This document shows, in pieces, positions 21,621 through 29,590 of a stretch of 37,786 nucleotides of DNA. Below the pieces are notes generated by a model. That model was not told the origin of the DNA. It saw only the letters and a list, made by a program, of their open reading frames with translations, and searched no databases. The stretch is from NCBI GenBank assembly GCA_017452545.1, contig JAFTME010000150.1, positions 1 through 37,786 of the forward strand. Direction: 5' to 3'. Source of the DNA: Clostridia bacterium (GTDB taxonomy: Bacteria > Bacillota > Clostridia > Oscillospirales > CAG-272). Numbering within the stretch: the stretch's first letter is position 1; the number at the start of each line of letters is the position of its first letter. The translations under genes and the position numbers were made by a program.

Positions 21621-23150
21621 TCACTCACCAAGCAGAGATTCGATGTTGTCGAGGCGGGCGGTGGTGCCGGTGGCGGAGAGGTTATTGATAAAGATGACGT
21701 CCTTGACGCTGTTTGCTTTAACGAAATCGGCGAGCGTGCCGTCGGTATAATAACGGTAATCGATGACGTAGACGTGCTCGTAATGATCGACGAGGAAGGG
21801 AACAAAGGCGTTGCCGTAGGATTCCTTGACCACGACGATCGAGCTGCCGTCAGACAGAAAATCGTTGTGAATATAGCCGAGCGGATGATCGCCGCCAAGG
21901 AAGGTGTTATACTTGGAGGCAGCCGCTGCGTAGAAGGTGTCGGTGTTCGGGTTGACGATAAAGTGGTTGGCTACGTTGCCGTTTTTTTGCGTGGTCTGAA
22001 TATAGAACGCGCCGTTGGGCATATAAGCGTAGACCGTGTCGGGATTGGCAGCGAGCTCTGCGGGCTGTCGGGCGGCGCTGTAAAGCGTGCCGAGAAAGCC
22101 CTCAAACGCAAACTCCTCAAACGAGGAGAGCGGATGCGGCTGCCAGCCGCGCGCTGCGCAGTAGCAGGCGTAGGCGTAATAGGCGCCGCGTGCCGTCCAG
22201 TGGTGGTCGGTGCGGAAATAGAGGTATTCACTGTTGTGCGCGATCAGATTATTGAGCACGCCGATTTTTTTGACGCCCTTCATCTGACTGTACATAAAGT
22301 CGATAGCGGAGGCGGCATCGGATGCGCCGATCTGCTTTTGCGTGGCTGCGTCCAGCTCCACCGAGTAGGAGAGCGGAATGATCATGCTGTACACGGTCGC
22401 GCTGCCCTCCAGCTGCTTGGCAGCCTTGTTGATCAGCCCGGCGTAACGGATGGCATTCTTTTGATTGAAATAATAGACCTCGTAGGCAGTATCTCCGACG
22501 CGATAGAGCGAGTCAATGCGCTCGACGTCGCCCGTTTGGTACTGCGTGTTGCTCTCGCCCGTGACCACGTCGGTTACCGTATCGAAATCGGGGGCGGGAT
22601 CGTCGGGTAGTGTGGGCACGGAGCCGTCGGGGTTGCCGCTTTGCGAGCCCTCACCGGCGTCGTCGGTAATGCCGCCGCTGTAATCGGGATCATCGGTAAT
22701 GTCAACGTCGGGAATGTCCTCGCCCTGTCCCTCACCGATGATCTGCTCGGTGCGGATGCCGTAGAGCGACTTGATGTTGTTATCCATGGCAACCAGCTGC
22801 TCGCGGAAAGGGTAGGTATCGGCGTACCACGTTTCGATCTTGGCAAAATATTCGCCGGAGAGGAAGGCGGAGAAGGTGAATTTCGGGAACTTGGTCAGCT
22901 CGCGCTTTTCCAGCTCCGAGGTGGTGGGGCGGAGCGGCAAAAGCAGACCGATCAGCGCCAGAATGAGCATGACGTTGGCAAACACCATGATCTTCATGGA
23001 GGCGATGGCTCGAGTCTCACGGTCGGGGCGCAGATCGCTGCTGACCTCACGCCGCCATCGGCGAAAGAGCACCGAGACAAGCGTTTTGCGAGGAGGGGTT
23101 ACGGTCGGCTGTGCCGACGCTTCGGGGCGCTGTTGTTGATTGTTGTTCAT
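21621..23150 (-). CDS. AlgJ/AlgX-like DHHW-family protein
   Basis: A 509-residue membrane-anchored protein of the DHHW (AlgJ/AlgX-like SGNH) group, which together with an MBOAT protein O-acetylates extracellular polymers. After a basic cytoplasmic region there is one membrane helix (about 56-76). An external domain follows, with EKRELTKFPKFT and YADTYPFREQL, an Asp/Gly/Pro-rich insert (about 145-185), and the hallmark YFRTDHHWTARGAYYAY. A likely nucleophile Ser is in VVKESYGNAF. The start is either ATG at 23150 or GTG at 23156; both lie behind GGAGG and neither is ideal in spacing. It directly follows the MBOAT gene (20-base gap). The acceptor polymer is unknown. Confidence 0.85.
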   Translation of the reverse strand: MNNNQQQRPEASAQPTVTPPRKTLVSVLFRRWRREVSSDLRPDRETRAIASMKIMVFANVMLILALIGLLLPLRPTTSELEKRELTKFPKFTFSAFLSGEYFAKIETWYADTYPFREQLVAMDNNIKSLYGIRTEQIIGEGQGEDIPDVDITDDPDYSGGITDDAGEGSQSGNPDGSVPTLPDDPAPDFDTVTDVVTGESNTQYQTGDVERIDSLYRVGDTAYEVYYFNQKNAIRYAGLINKAAKQLEGSATVYSMIIPLSYSVELDAATQKQIGASDAASAIDFMYSQMKGVKKIGVLNNLIAHNSEYLYFRTDHHWTARGAYYAYACYCAARGWQPHPLSSFEEFAFEGFLGTLYSAARQPAELAANPDTVYAYMPNGAFYIQTTQKNGNVANHFIVNPNTDTFYAAAASKYNTFLGGDHPLGYIHNDFLSDGSSIVVVKESYGNAFVPFLVDHYEHVYVIDYRYYTDGTLADFVKANSVKDVIFINNLSATGTTARLDNIESLLGE

Positions 23151-23170
23151 TGGCACTTACCCTCCTTTGT

Positions 23171-24625
23171 TCAGAACTGGAAATACAGGAACGGATTGTA
23201 GCTGTCGCCCACCAGTGAAAGCACGGACAGGCAAAGCAGCACGGGCGGCAGCACGACCAGCAGCACGCTGCGAACGACGTGCCATGCACGGTGCTTTTGC
23301 GCAGCATCGCACAGCTTGCGGTGCAGCAGCGGAACGATCGGCGTGCAGGCGAGCAGCGCGATGGGAAGGAACCACAAATTGCCCAGCAGCTGTGTTTTGA
23401 CGGTCACGTTCCAGATGCGACCGATAAAGCCGCTGCCGTTGCCGAGGAACAGACCGCGCAACGCATAGCCGAGAGCCGTCATGTCCTCAAAGCGGAACAG
23501 GAACCAACCAAACAGTACGACGAGAAGCAGATAGGCACGGCGTCCGATATATCTGCCGTTGGTGGTCGGTGCGCCAAAACGCAGCAGATATTTCTCTGCC
23601 ACGAGGAACAGAAAGAAGTACAGCCCCCACAGCACGTAGTTCCAGCTGGCGCCGTGCCAAAGTCCCGTCAGGAACCAGACCAGCAGCAGGTTGAACACGT
23701 GTCGGCCGCGGGAGCAGCGGTTGCCGCCAAGCGGAATGTAGACGTAGTCGCGGAAGAAGGTAGAGAGCGAGATGTGCCAGCGGCGCCAAAAGTCGGTAAC
23801 GGAGGTTGCCATGTAAGGATAATTAAAGTTCTCCTCGTAATGGAAGCCGACCATCAGGCCCATACCGATGGCCATATCGGAATAGGCGGAGAAATCCAGA
23901 TAGATCTGCAGCATATAATAGATCGCGCCGAGCCAAACGCCGAGCGCGGGGATCTGTGCCATGGCGTCGGGAGCGGTGGGGAAGAGCACGTCGGCAACCG
24001 AGCCGCAATAATTGGCGAGCAGCGCTTTTTTTGCAAGACCGATGGTAAAACGGGTGATGCCGCGACTGACGCCACCGGGAACGGCTTGGCGGTGCTCGAT
24101 CTCATACGCGACCGTTTGATAGCGAACGATCGGGCCGGCGATGCACTGGTGGAACAGCGAGGCGTAGAGTAGCAGAAGATGGTATTTTTTCTGCGGTGCT
24201 ACCTCTCCGCGGTAAACGTCGATGACGTAGGAGATCAGCTGGAAGGTGTAGAAGGAAATGCCGATGGGAAGAACAATGTTGGGAATGACGGCGGGAACAC
24301 CAAAGATTGCCTGCCAGGTTTCCATGAAAAAGACGGTGTATTTGAAAATGCCGAGCAGTAGCAGGCAGATGGAAACGGTGATGGCGGCGGAAAGACGCTT
24401 AAGTCGTTCGTTGCTCTTATAATAGCGGATCAGCAGCGCGCCGAACCAGCACACGGCGACCATGCCGCATAAGAGCAGCAGGTACAAAGGTCCGCTCCAT
24501 GCATAAAAGATCAGCGAGCCGACCAGCAATACGATATTTTTTGCGCGCAGCGTCTTGACTGCCATATAGGTGATCATGACCACTGCCAAAAACAGCAGCA
24601 GGAATAAAAGCGATGAAAAAACCAT
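23171..24625 (-). CDS. MBOAT-family O-acyltransferase (AlgI/DltB-like)
   Basis: A 484-residue polytopic membrane protein with about eleven hydrophobic segments. It moves an acyl group, usually acetyl, across the membrane for transfer to a surface polymer by its DHHW partner. Family hallmarks are LPIGISFYTFQLISYVIDVYRG (two adjoining motifs), FHQCIAGPIVRY, YMLQIYLDFSAYSDMAIGMG, TDFWRRWHISLSTFFRDYVYIPLGGN, and the putative catalytic His in LTGLWHGASWNYVLWG. The ATG at 24625 follows AAGGAAGGA; upstream extension overlaps the promoter and is rejected. First gene of a two-gene operon. Confidence 0.95.
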   Translation of the reverse strand: MVFSSLLFLLLFLAVVMITYMAVKTLRAKNIVLLVGSLIFYAWSGPLYLLLLCGMVAVCWFGALLIRYYKSNERLKRLSAAITVSICLLLLGIFKYTVFFMETWQAIFGVPAVIPNIVLPIGISFYTFQLISYVIDVYRGEVAPQKKYHLLLLYASLFHQCIAGPIVRYQTVAYEIEHRQAVPGGVSRGITRFTIGLAKKALLANYCGSVADVLFPTAPDAMAQIPALGVWLGAIYYMLQIYLDFSAYSDMAIGMGLMVGFHYEENFNYPYMATSVTDFWRRWHISLSTFFRDYVYIPLGGNRCSRGRHVFNLLLVWFLTGLWHGASWNYVLWGLYFFLFLVAEKYLLRFGAPTTNGRYIGRRAYLLLVVLFGWFLFRFEDMTALGYALRGLFLGNGSGFIGRIWNVTVKTQLLGNLWFLPIALLACTPIVPLLHRKLCDAAQKHRAWHVVRSVLLVVLPPVLLCLSVLSLVGDSYNPFLYFQF

Positions 24626-24661
24626 ATTGCGTCCTTCCTTTGGGTGAGAGGTTTTCGCTTC

Positions 24662-24690
24662 ATTATAACATATAAAGCGTCTCTTTTCAA
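24662..24690 (-). promoter_or_regulatory. Promoter of the MBOAT/DHHW operon
   Basis: On the minus strand: TTGAAA (24690-24685), 17-bp spacer, TATAAT (24667-24662), about 37 bases before the start codon. Confidence 0.88.
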
Positions 24691-24786
24691 GAGAATTCGC
24701 CAAGAAAATCCCCGAGGTATCCTATGAATAAAAGTGTTTCGGCAATATCCCCAAAAAACAGGTGCAGACTTCGTGAAAAGTGTCGC

Positions 24787-24815
24787 TTGACGGGAGTGTG
24801 ATTTTATGATATAAT
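24787..24815 (+). promoter_or_regulatory. Promoter of the solute-binding lipoprotein genes
   Basis: TTGACG (24787-24792), 17-bp spacer ending TGA, TATAAT (24810-24815), 46 bases upstream of the start. Confidence 0.9.
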
Positions 24816-24860
24816 AACTATGTATCAAAATTATTCCATGGATATGGAAAGGAGAACTTT

Positions 24861-26396
24861 ATGAAAACGATACTGAACAAGCGTCTGCTGGCATGGCTGC
24901 TGGCATTCGTTATGCTGCTCGGTACAGTTGGTATGGTCGCGTGCGCTGACGATACGACGGACGACCCCAAGGATCCCGCTACGGAGGACGACGGAACGAC
25001 CCCCGATGAGGATCCCGAAGATGACGAGGAGCCTCGTCTTCCCCTGGACCTGCCCTCTGCTACCTATGGCGGTGATGAGATCCACTTCCTTGAATGGTCT
25101 TGCGGCGGCCAGGAAACTGCCGGTGAGAGCTGGATCCCGTGGGAGGAGGTTGCGGTTGACGATTACGACGGTGACCTGGTCAACTCCGCGATCTATGACA
25201 GAAACTCTCATGTAGAGGAAACGTACGATGTTAAGATCACCAAGGAGTACATTAGTATTGATAAGGGTTACATTGAGACTGTTCGTAACAACAATACGAC
25301 GGGTGACAATGCATTCCAGGTCATTACGCTGCGTACGACCAATATCGCAACGCTGGTATTCGAGAACATTATGGCGAATATGTTCGAGATGGAAAACCTG
25401 CATACCGATATGCCTTGGTGGAATCAGGATTCCGTTCGTTCCTATACGTTGGGTACCAATTTGTTCTTTGCAGCGCCTGAGATGCTGCTGCGTGACAAGG
25501 GCGCAACCGCTTGTATGTTCTTTAACAACAAGGTAGCGACCGACCATGAGATCGACAACCTGTACGAGCTTGCATCCGAGGGCGAGTGGACGCAGGAGGA
25601 ACTGATCAGCATGAGTGAGGACGTTGCTGCGGACCTTGACGGATCCGACGCTATGGACTCCATGCTGGATATGTGGGGCGTTGCCGGCGGTCAGCGTGAT
25701 ATTCCTTATTATCTGTTTACCGGTTCCGGATTGAAGTTTGCACATATCAATGACGAGGGCTACATCGAGTATGATTTCGGTGATGAGGAGTCTATCGTTA
25801 TTCTCAAGGACATCTTTGATTACATTATGTACTCGGATTTCTATACCAGTGGTCATGAGTTCGAGGTGAATAATGTTATTGACGTATTTACCGGCGACCG
25901 TTCGCTGTTCTACTTCGGCATGGTGAAGCACGTCATGCAGTTGAGAAACATGGAATCCATCTACGGCGTTCTGCCTATCCCGAAGGCAAGCGAGGATCAG
26001 GAAAGCTATTCTTCTCTCGTTTGGATGCACCACGACTCTGTTCTGGGTGTTCCCGCAGCAGTTCCGGAGGGCGATCTCGGTATGGTTTCCACGGTTCTTG
26101 AGCACATGAGCTACATCTCCTACTATGACGTATATCCCAGCTTCTACGACACGGTCATTCTGACCAAGTCCACACACGACGAGGAGTCCAAGAGAATGCT
26201 GCAGATCGTATTCGAGACCCGTTCCTTTGACCCCGGTCAGTATTGGGACAACGGCTCCGGTCTGCACGGTGGCAACGGCTATCTGACCTTCCACGAGAAG
26301 GGCGTTTCCGACGTTGCTTCCACTTGGGCTTCCTTCGAGGAGGCTGTTTACGAAAAGTTCGACGAGCTGAACGCAAAGATCGACGGACTTGAATAA
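24861..26396 (+). CDS. Extracellular solute-binding lipoprotein, paralogue 1
   Basis: A 511-residue secreted protein of the family 1-type ABC solute-binding proteins, probably for a carbohydrate. The signal peptide is Lys-Arg start plus a hydrophobic core (LLAWLLAFVMLLGTVGMV) ending in a lipobox-like MVAC, with Cys28 as the likely lipidation site. A very acidic Asp/Glu/Pro/Thr-rich tether (about 30-60) follows. Typical binding-protein segments are DMPWWNQDSVRSYTLG, FFAAPEMLLRDKG, ELASEGEWTQEEL and SSLVWMHHDSVLG. A ribosome-binding site GGAAAGGAG precedes the ATG. No permease or ATPase gene lies beside it. A frameshifted paralogue lies 80 bases downstream. Confidence 0.88.
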   Translation: MKTILNKRLLAWLLAFVMLLGTVGMVACADDTTDDPKDPATEDDGTTPDEDPEDDEEPRLPLDLPSATYGGDEIHFLEWSCGGQETAGESWIPWEEVAVDDYDGDLVNSAIYDRNSHVEETYDVKITKEYISIDKGYIETVRNNNTTGDNAFQVITLRTTNIATLVFENIMANMFEMENLHTDMPWWNQDSVRSYTLGTNLFFAAPEMLLRDKGATACMFFNNKVATDHEIDNLYELASEGEWTQEELISMSEDVAADLDGSDAMDSMLDMWGVAGGQRDIPYYLFTGSGLKFAHINDEGYIEYDFGDEESIVILKDIFDYIMYSDFYTSGHEFEVNNVIDVFTGDRSLFYFGMVKHVMQLRNMESIYGVLPIPKASEDQESYSSLVWMHHDSVLGVPAAVPEGDLGMVSTVLEHMSYISYYDVYPSFYDTVILTKSTHDEESKRMLQIVFETRSFDPGQYWDNGSGLHGGNGYLTFHEKGVSDVASTWASFEEAVYEKFDELNAKIDGLE

Positions 26397-26476
26397 TGTT
26401 GTCGATTTTCGGTTGCAGCGCGGCATTGCCTCGTTGCAGCCGAATGCAACTATAAAAAATATCAAGGAGGATCCCC

Positions 26477-28008
26477 ATGCTTAAAAAAATTCTTGCATTG
26501 GCACTGGTATGTGTTATGCTGCTCGGCTGCTTCGCGCTCTATTCCTGCGCGGATGATACCGAGAACCCCACCGGCGATGACGAGACCCCCGACGACAACC
26601 TTCCCGAAGACGAAGATCCCGGTGAGGAAGAGGAGCCCTGGCTTCCCATCACGCTCCCCGAGACGACCTACGGCACTGTAGATGATCCCGAAGAGATCCA
26701 CTTTATCGAGTGGTCTGCTAACGGTCACACGACTGTTGGTGAGACTTGGATCCCTTGGGCTGAGATCGACATCCCCGAGTGGGACGGCGATATTCTGAAC
26801 AATGCCATCTATGACAGAAACAAGCTGATTGAAGAGACGTACAACGTTGAGATTACCCAGGAATACGTCAGCGTAGACCAGGGCTTCCAGCAGCAGATCG
26901 TCAACAACGCTTCCACCGGTGACAACGCATATCAGGTTATGACCATGCGTTCTGTTAACATCGCTCCCTACGTATTCGGTGATTATATGCTGAATATGTA
27001 TGATCTGGACTACCTGAACACCGACATGCCTTGGTGGAATCAGGACTCCGTTCGTTCCTACACGTTGGGCTCCAATCTGTTCTTTGCAGCGCCTGAAATG
27101 CTGTTGCGCGATAAGGGCGGTACAGCATGTATGTTCTTCAATTCCAAGGTCGCCACTGACTACGGTATTGACGACCTGTATGCACTGGTCGATGCCGGCG
27201 AGTGGACGCAGGATATGCTGATCGAGTATAGCGAGCAGGTTATGGCAGATCTCGGCGGCGAAGAGGGCATTGATTGCTCCGAGGATATATGGGGCGCGCT
27301 GGGCGCAGATGACCCTGTGTATTATCTGTTTGCCGGTACGGGACTGAAATTTGCGCACATTGACGACGACGGTTACATTGAGTACGATTTCGGTGACGAG
27401 GAATCCTTACCATTCTGAAGGACATTTTTGATTATATCATTTATACCGACTGGTATGGAACCGGTAAGGCAGAGGATGAGGACGATAAGATCAGCACGTT
27501 TGAGATCGACCACGCTCTGTTTGCATTCAACTGTGTAAAGGGCGTTCTTGGTCTGCGTGACATGGAGTCCAAGTACGGCGTACTGCCCATTCCGAAGCTG
27601 GATGAGGATCAGGAAAACTATTCTTCTCTGGTATGGGTACATCACGACTGCGTGCTGGGTATCCCCGCAGCTGTTCCGGAAGCGGATCGTGAGATGGTTT
27701 CCGTTATTCTGGAGCACATGAACTATCTGTCCTACTATACTGTATTCCCCAGTTTCTACGATACCGTTCTTTTGACCAAGTCCACGCATGACGAGGACTC
27801 CAAGAGAATGCTGGAGATCGTATTTGAGACTCGTTCCTTTGATCCCGGTCAGTACTGGGATGACGATACTGGTTTGCACGGTGGCGAGGGCTACCTGCGT
27901 CTGCAGCAGACCGGCAACTCCGATATTGCCTCCATCTGGGCAAAGTGGGAGACCGCTGTTTACGAGTGCTTTGACGAGCTCAATCTGAAGATCGACGAGA
28001 TGGAATAA
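26477..28008 (+). pseudogene. Solute-binding lipoprotein, paralogue 2, frameshifted
   Basis: This is a tandem copy of the preceding gene, broken by a one-base loss near 27407. The first part (26477-27418) has a signal peptide with LYSC lipobox, an acidic tether, and the same segments (DMPWWNQDSVRSYTLG, FFAAPEMLLRDKGG), then stops right after EYDFGDEES. Shifting frame at 27409 restores TILKDIFDYII and continues without a stop to 28008, matching paralogue 1 to its end. Paralogue 1 has 18 bases (tct to aag) where this copy has 17. It is either a recent mutation or an assembly error; without the break it would encode about 510 residues. AAGGAGG precedes the ATG. Confidence 0.85.
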
Positions 28009-28033
28009 CCATTGCAGTTATAGATCAAACATA

Positions 28034-28072
28034 AAAAGAAGCGGGAGAGCCATTGGCTCTCCCGCTTCTTTT
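28034..28072. terminator. Bidirectional terminator, 18-bp perfect stem
   Basis: AAAAGAAGCGGGAGAGCC (28034-28051) and its exact complement (28055-28072) flank a 3-base loop. It lies between the convergent lipoprotein and DUF1015 genes and can work on both strands. Confidence 0.93.
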
Positions 28073-28084
28073 GGTCTGCGCGGA

Positions 28085-29359
28085 TTATTTGATTTTTCTG
28101 CATTCCATATAATAGCGCTTGTCGCGGGCGTGACCCATAGAGAAGGTTTTGCGGGGCAGAGCGCCGTCGTAAATGACGGTACGGAACAACTGCCCCTTTT
28201 CCATGCCGTCGAACAAAAAGCCAATGGCGCCGTCACGGGCGGCAAGTGCGGCGAGCGAGTCCTCGCCGTGGATGTAGTCCACCTCGGTACCGGGATGCGA
28301 TTGAACATATTCGTCAAGGAAGGTTTGCAGCGTGCCGACGGTCAACTGCTGCACGGGATGCGCGAAGGCCATGTCCTCTGCCTTGTTGCCGTGAATGCAG
28401 CGAACGGTCTGTGGCTCTGCCGAGCCATTAAGCGCAGCGGCGTAGGTGCGCAGCGCGGCGATGACATCGCTGTAATCCGCACCGAACAGCACGCGGTAGA
28501 TGGGTTCAAAGGACAGGGCATCGTCGTGAAGGTTCACAATCTCGATCAGCGCCCAGCGCGCGGGATGCTGCGCGGCAGCCTCGGCGCCGATTGCAGTCTT
28601 GATCTCCTCATAGGTTGCCTTGGCGCTGGCAAGCGAGTGGTTGCCGTCACCGACCGCAAACAGCAGCGGAGAAAGCGTTGCATCACCGTAGCGACGGTGC
28701 ATAGCCTCGGGTGTAACCAAGCGATCCAAGGCGTCTTGGACGGTGTCGATCTGTGCCTCTGTCAACGCATAGCCGGTGGCGTGACCGCCGCCGAGCATCA
28801 GGGGGCAGTCGTATACGCGCTGTGCTGCAGACAGGGCATTTCCCTCAAACAACGGCTCGATAACGGTGTGATCGGGATCATCGATCAGCAGCATGACGTG
28901 CGGCAGCTCCAGCGGGGCATCACGGCGAATGGCAACGCGCGGAGGAATACGAGAGAGCACGGTGCCCTCGGTGGCGCGGATCAGCGCATTGGCACCCTTG
29001 TGATAATCATAGCATTCCAGGTCGATCTTGCCGATGAGTCCCTTGCGCACGCGACCGTCCGATTGCACGCGACGCAGCGCGATCATGCTGTTTTCGTGGC
29101 ACTGCAGCAGCGATTGTGCGGCCTCGCGCATGGCGGCGTGGATGTGGGGCAGGCGCTCGGCGCTCTCTGCGAGATAGACCTCGGGCAGCATCAGATGCAG
29201 GGTAGAGGGAGCGTCGGCAACGAAGGTCTCCGCCTCTGCCCAATACTCGGGCTCGCTGGTGAACTGATCGCAGGCGATGGCAGCCCAGGTGCCTTTATTG
29301 ATTTCTTCTTCGGGCGGCAGCAGAATATCTGCCGGTGTAAAGCAATGGTTCTGTTTCAT
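28085..29359 (-). CDS. DUF1015 family protein
   Basis: A 424-residue cytoplasmic protein of the DUF1015 family. Recognised segments are FTPADILLPP near the start, WAAIACDQFTSEPEYW, the family's FAVGDGNHSLASAKATYEE near residue 233, and the ending RDKRYYMECRKI. The family is widespread in Clostridia and often sits near serine-synthesis genes, which are not seen here. Its biochemical role is not established. The ATG at 29359 follows AAGAAGAG. No clear -35/-10 pair for this gene was found in the divergent region. Confidence 0.85.
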   Translation of the reverse strand: MKQNHCFTPADILLPPEEEINKGTWAAIACDQFTSEPEYWAEAETFVADAPSTLHLMLPEVYLAESAERLPHIHAAMREAAQSLLQCHENSMIALRRVQSDGRVRKGLIGKIDLECYDYHKGANALIRATEGTVLSRIPPRVAIRRDAPLELPHVMLLIDDPDHTVIEPLFEGNALSAAQRVYDCPLMLGGGHATGYALTEAQIDTVQDALDRLVTPEAMHRRYGDATLSPLLFAVGDGNHSLASAKATYEEIKTAIGAEAAAQHPARWALIEIVNLHDDALSFEPIYRVLFGADYSDVIAALRTYAAALNGSAEPQTVRCIHGNKAEDMAFAHPVQQLTVGTLQTFLDEYVQSHPGTEVDYIHGEDSLAALAARDGAIGFLFDGMEKGQLFRTVIYDGALPRKTFSMGHARDKRYYMECRKIK

Positions 29360-29425
29360 AATTGATCTCTTCTTGCTGGATTTTTCCTTTTAAATAAGGA
29401 AATGTTAAAAAGTTGTAGGGAAATA

Positions 29426-29454
29426 TTGACATCCGGTGGACGGGGTGTTAAAAT
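29426..29454 (+). promoter_or_regulatory. Promoter of the ABC exporter gene
   Basis: TTGACA (29426-29431), 17-bp spacer, TAAAAT (29449-29454). A second AT-rich -10-like site (TATACT, 29518-29523) has no well-spaced -35. An inverted repeat TTTCCTT-TTAAAT-AAGGAAA lies nearby at 29384-29403, toward the DUF1015 gene. Confidence 0.7.
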
Positions 29455-29590
29455 AATGGTATGCCGTATGTCACACGATCTCTTGTTGCTTTTTGAGAGT
29501 GAACCCTGTGATATTATTATACTACATTGCGTTTGAAAAATCAAGTGGTGTGCCATGATTTCTGCGGCAGCAGAAGGGAAGGATTCGGAT

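Noticed and set aside
26477..28008. Programmed ribosomal frameshifting to join the two halves of the second solute-binding gene.
   Set aside because: There is no slippery heptamer at 27400-27420 and the paralogue reads through without any shift, so mutation or sequence error is simpler.
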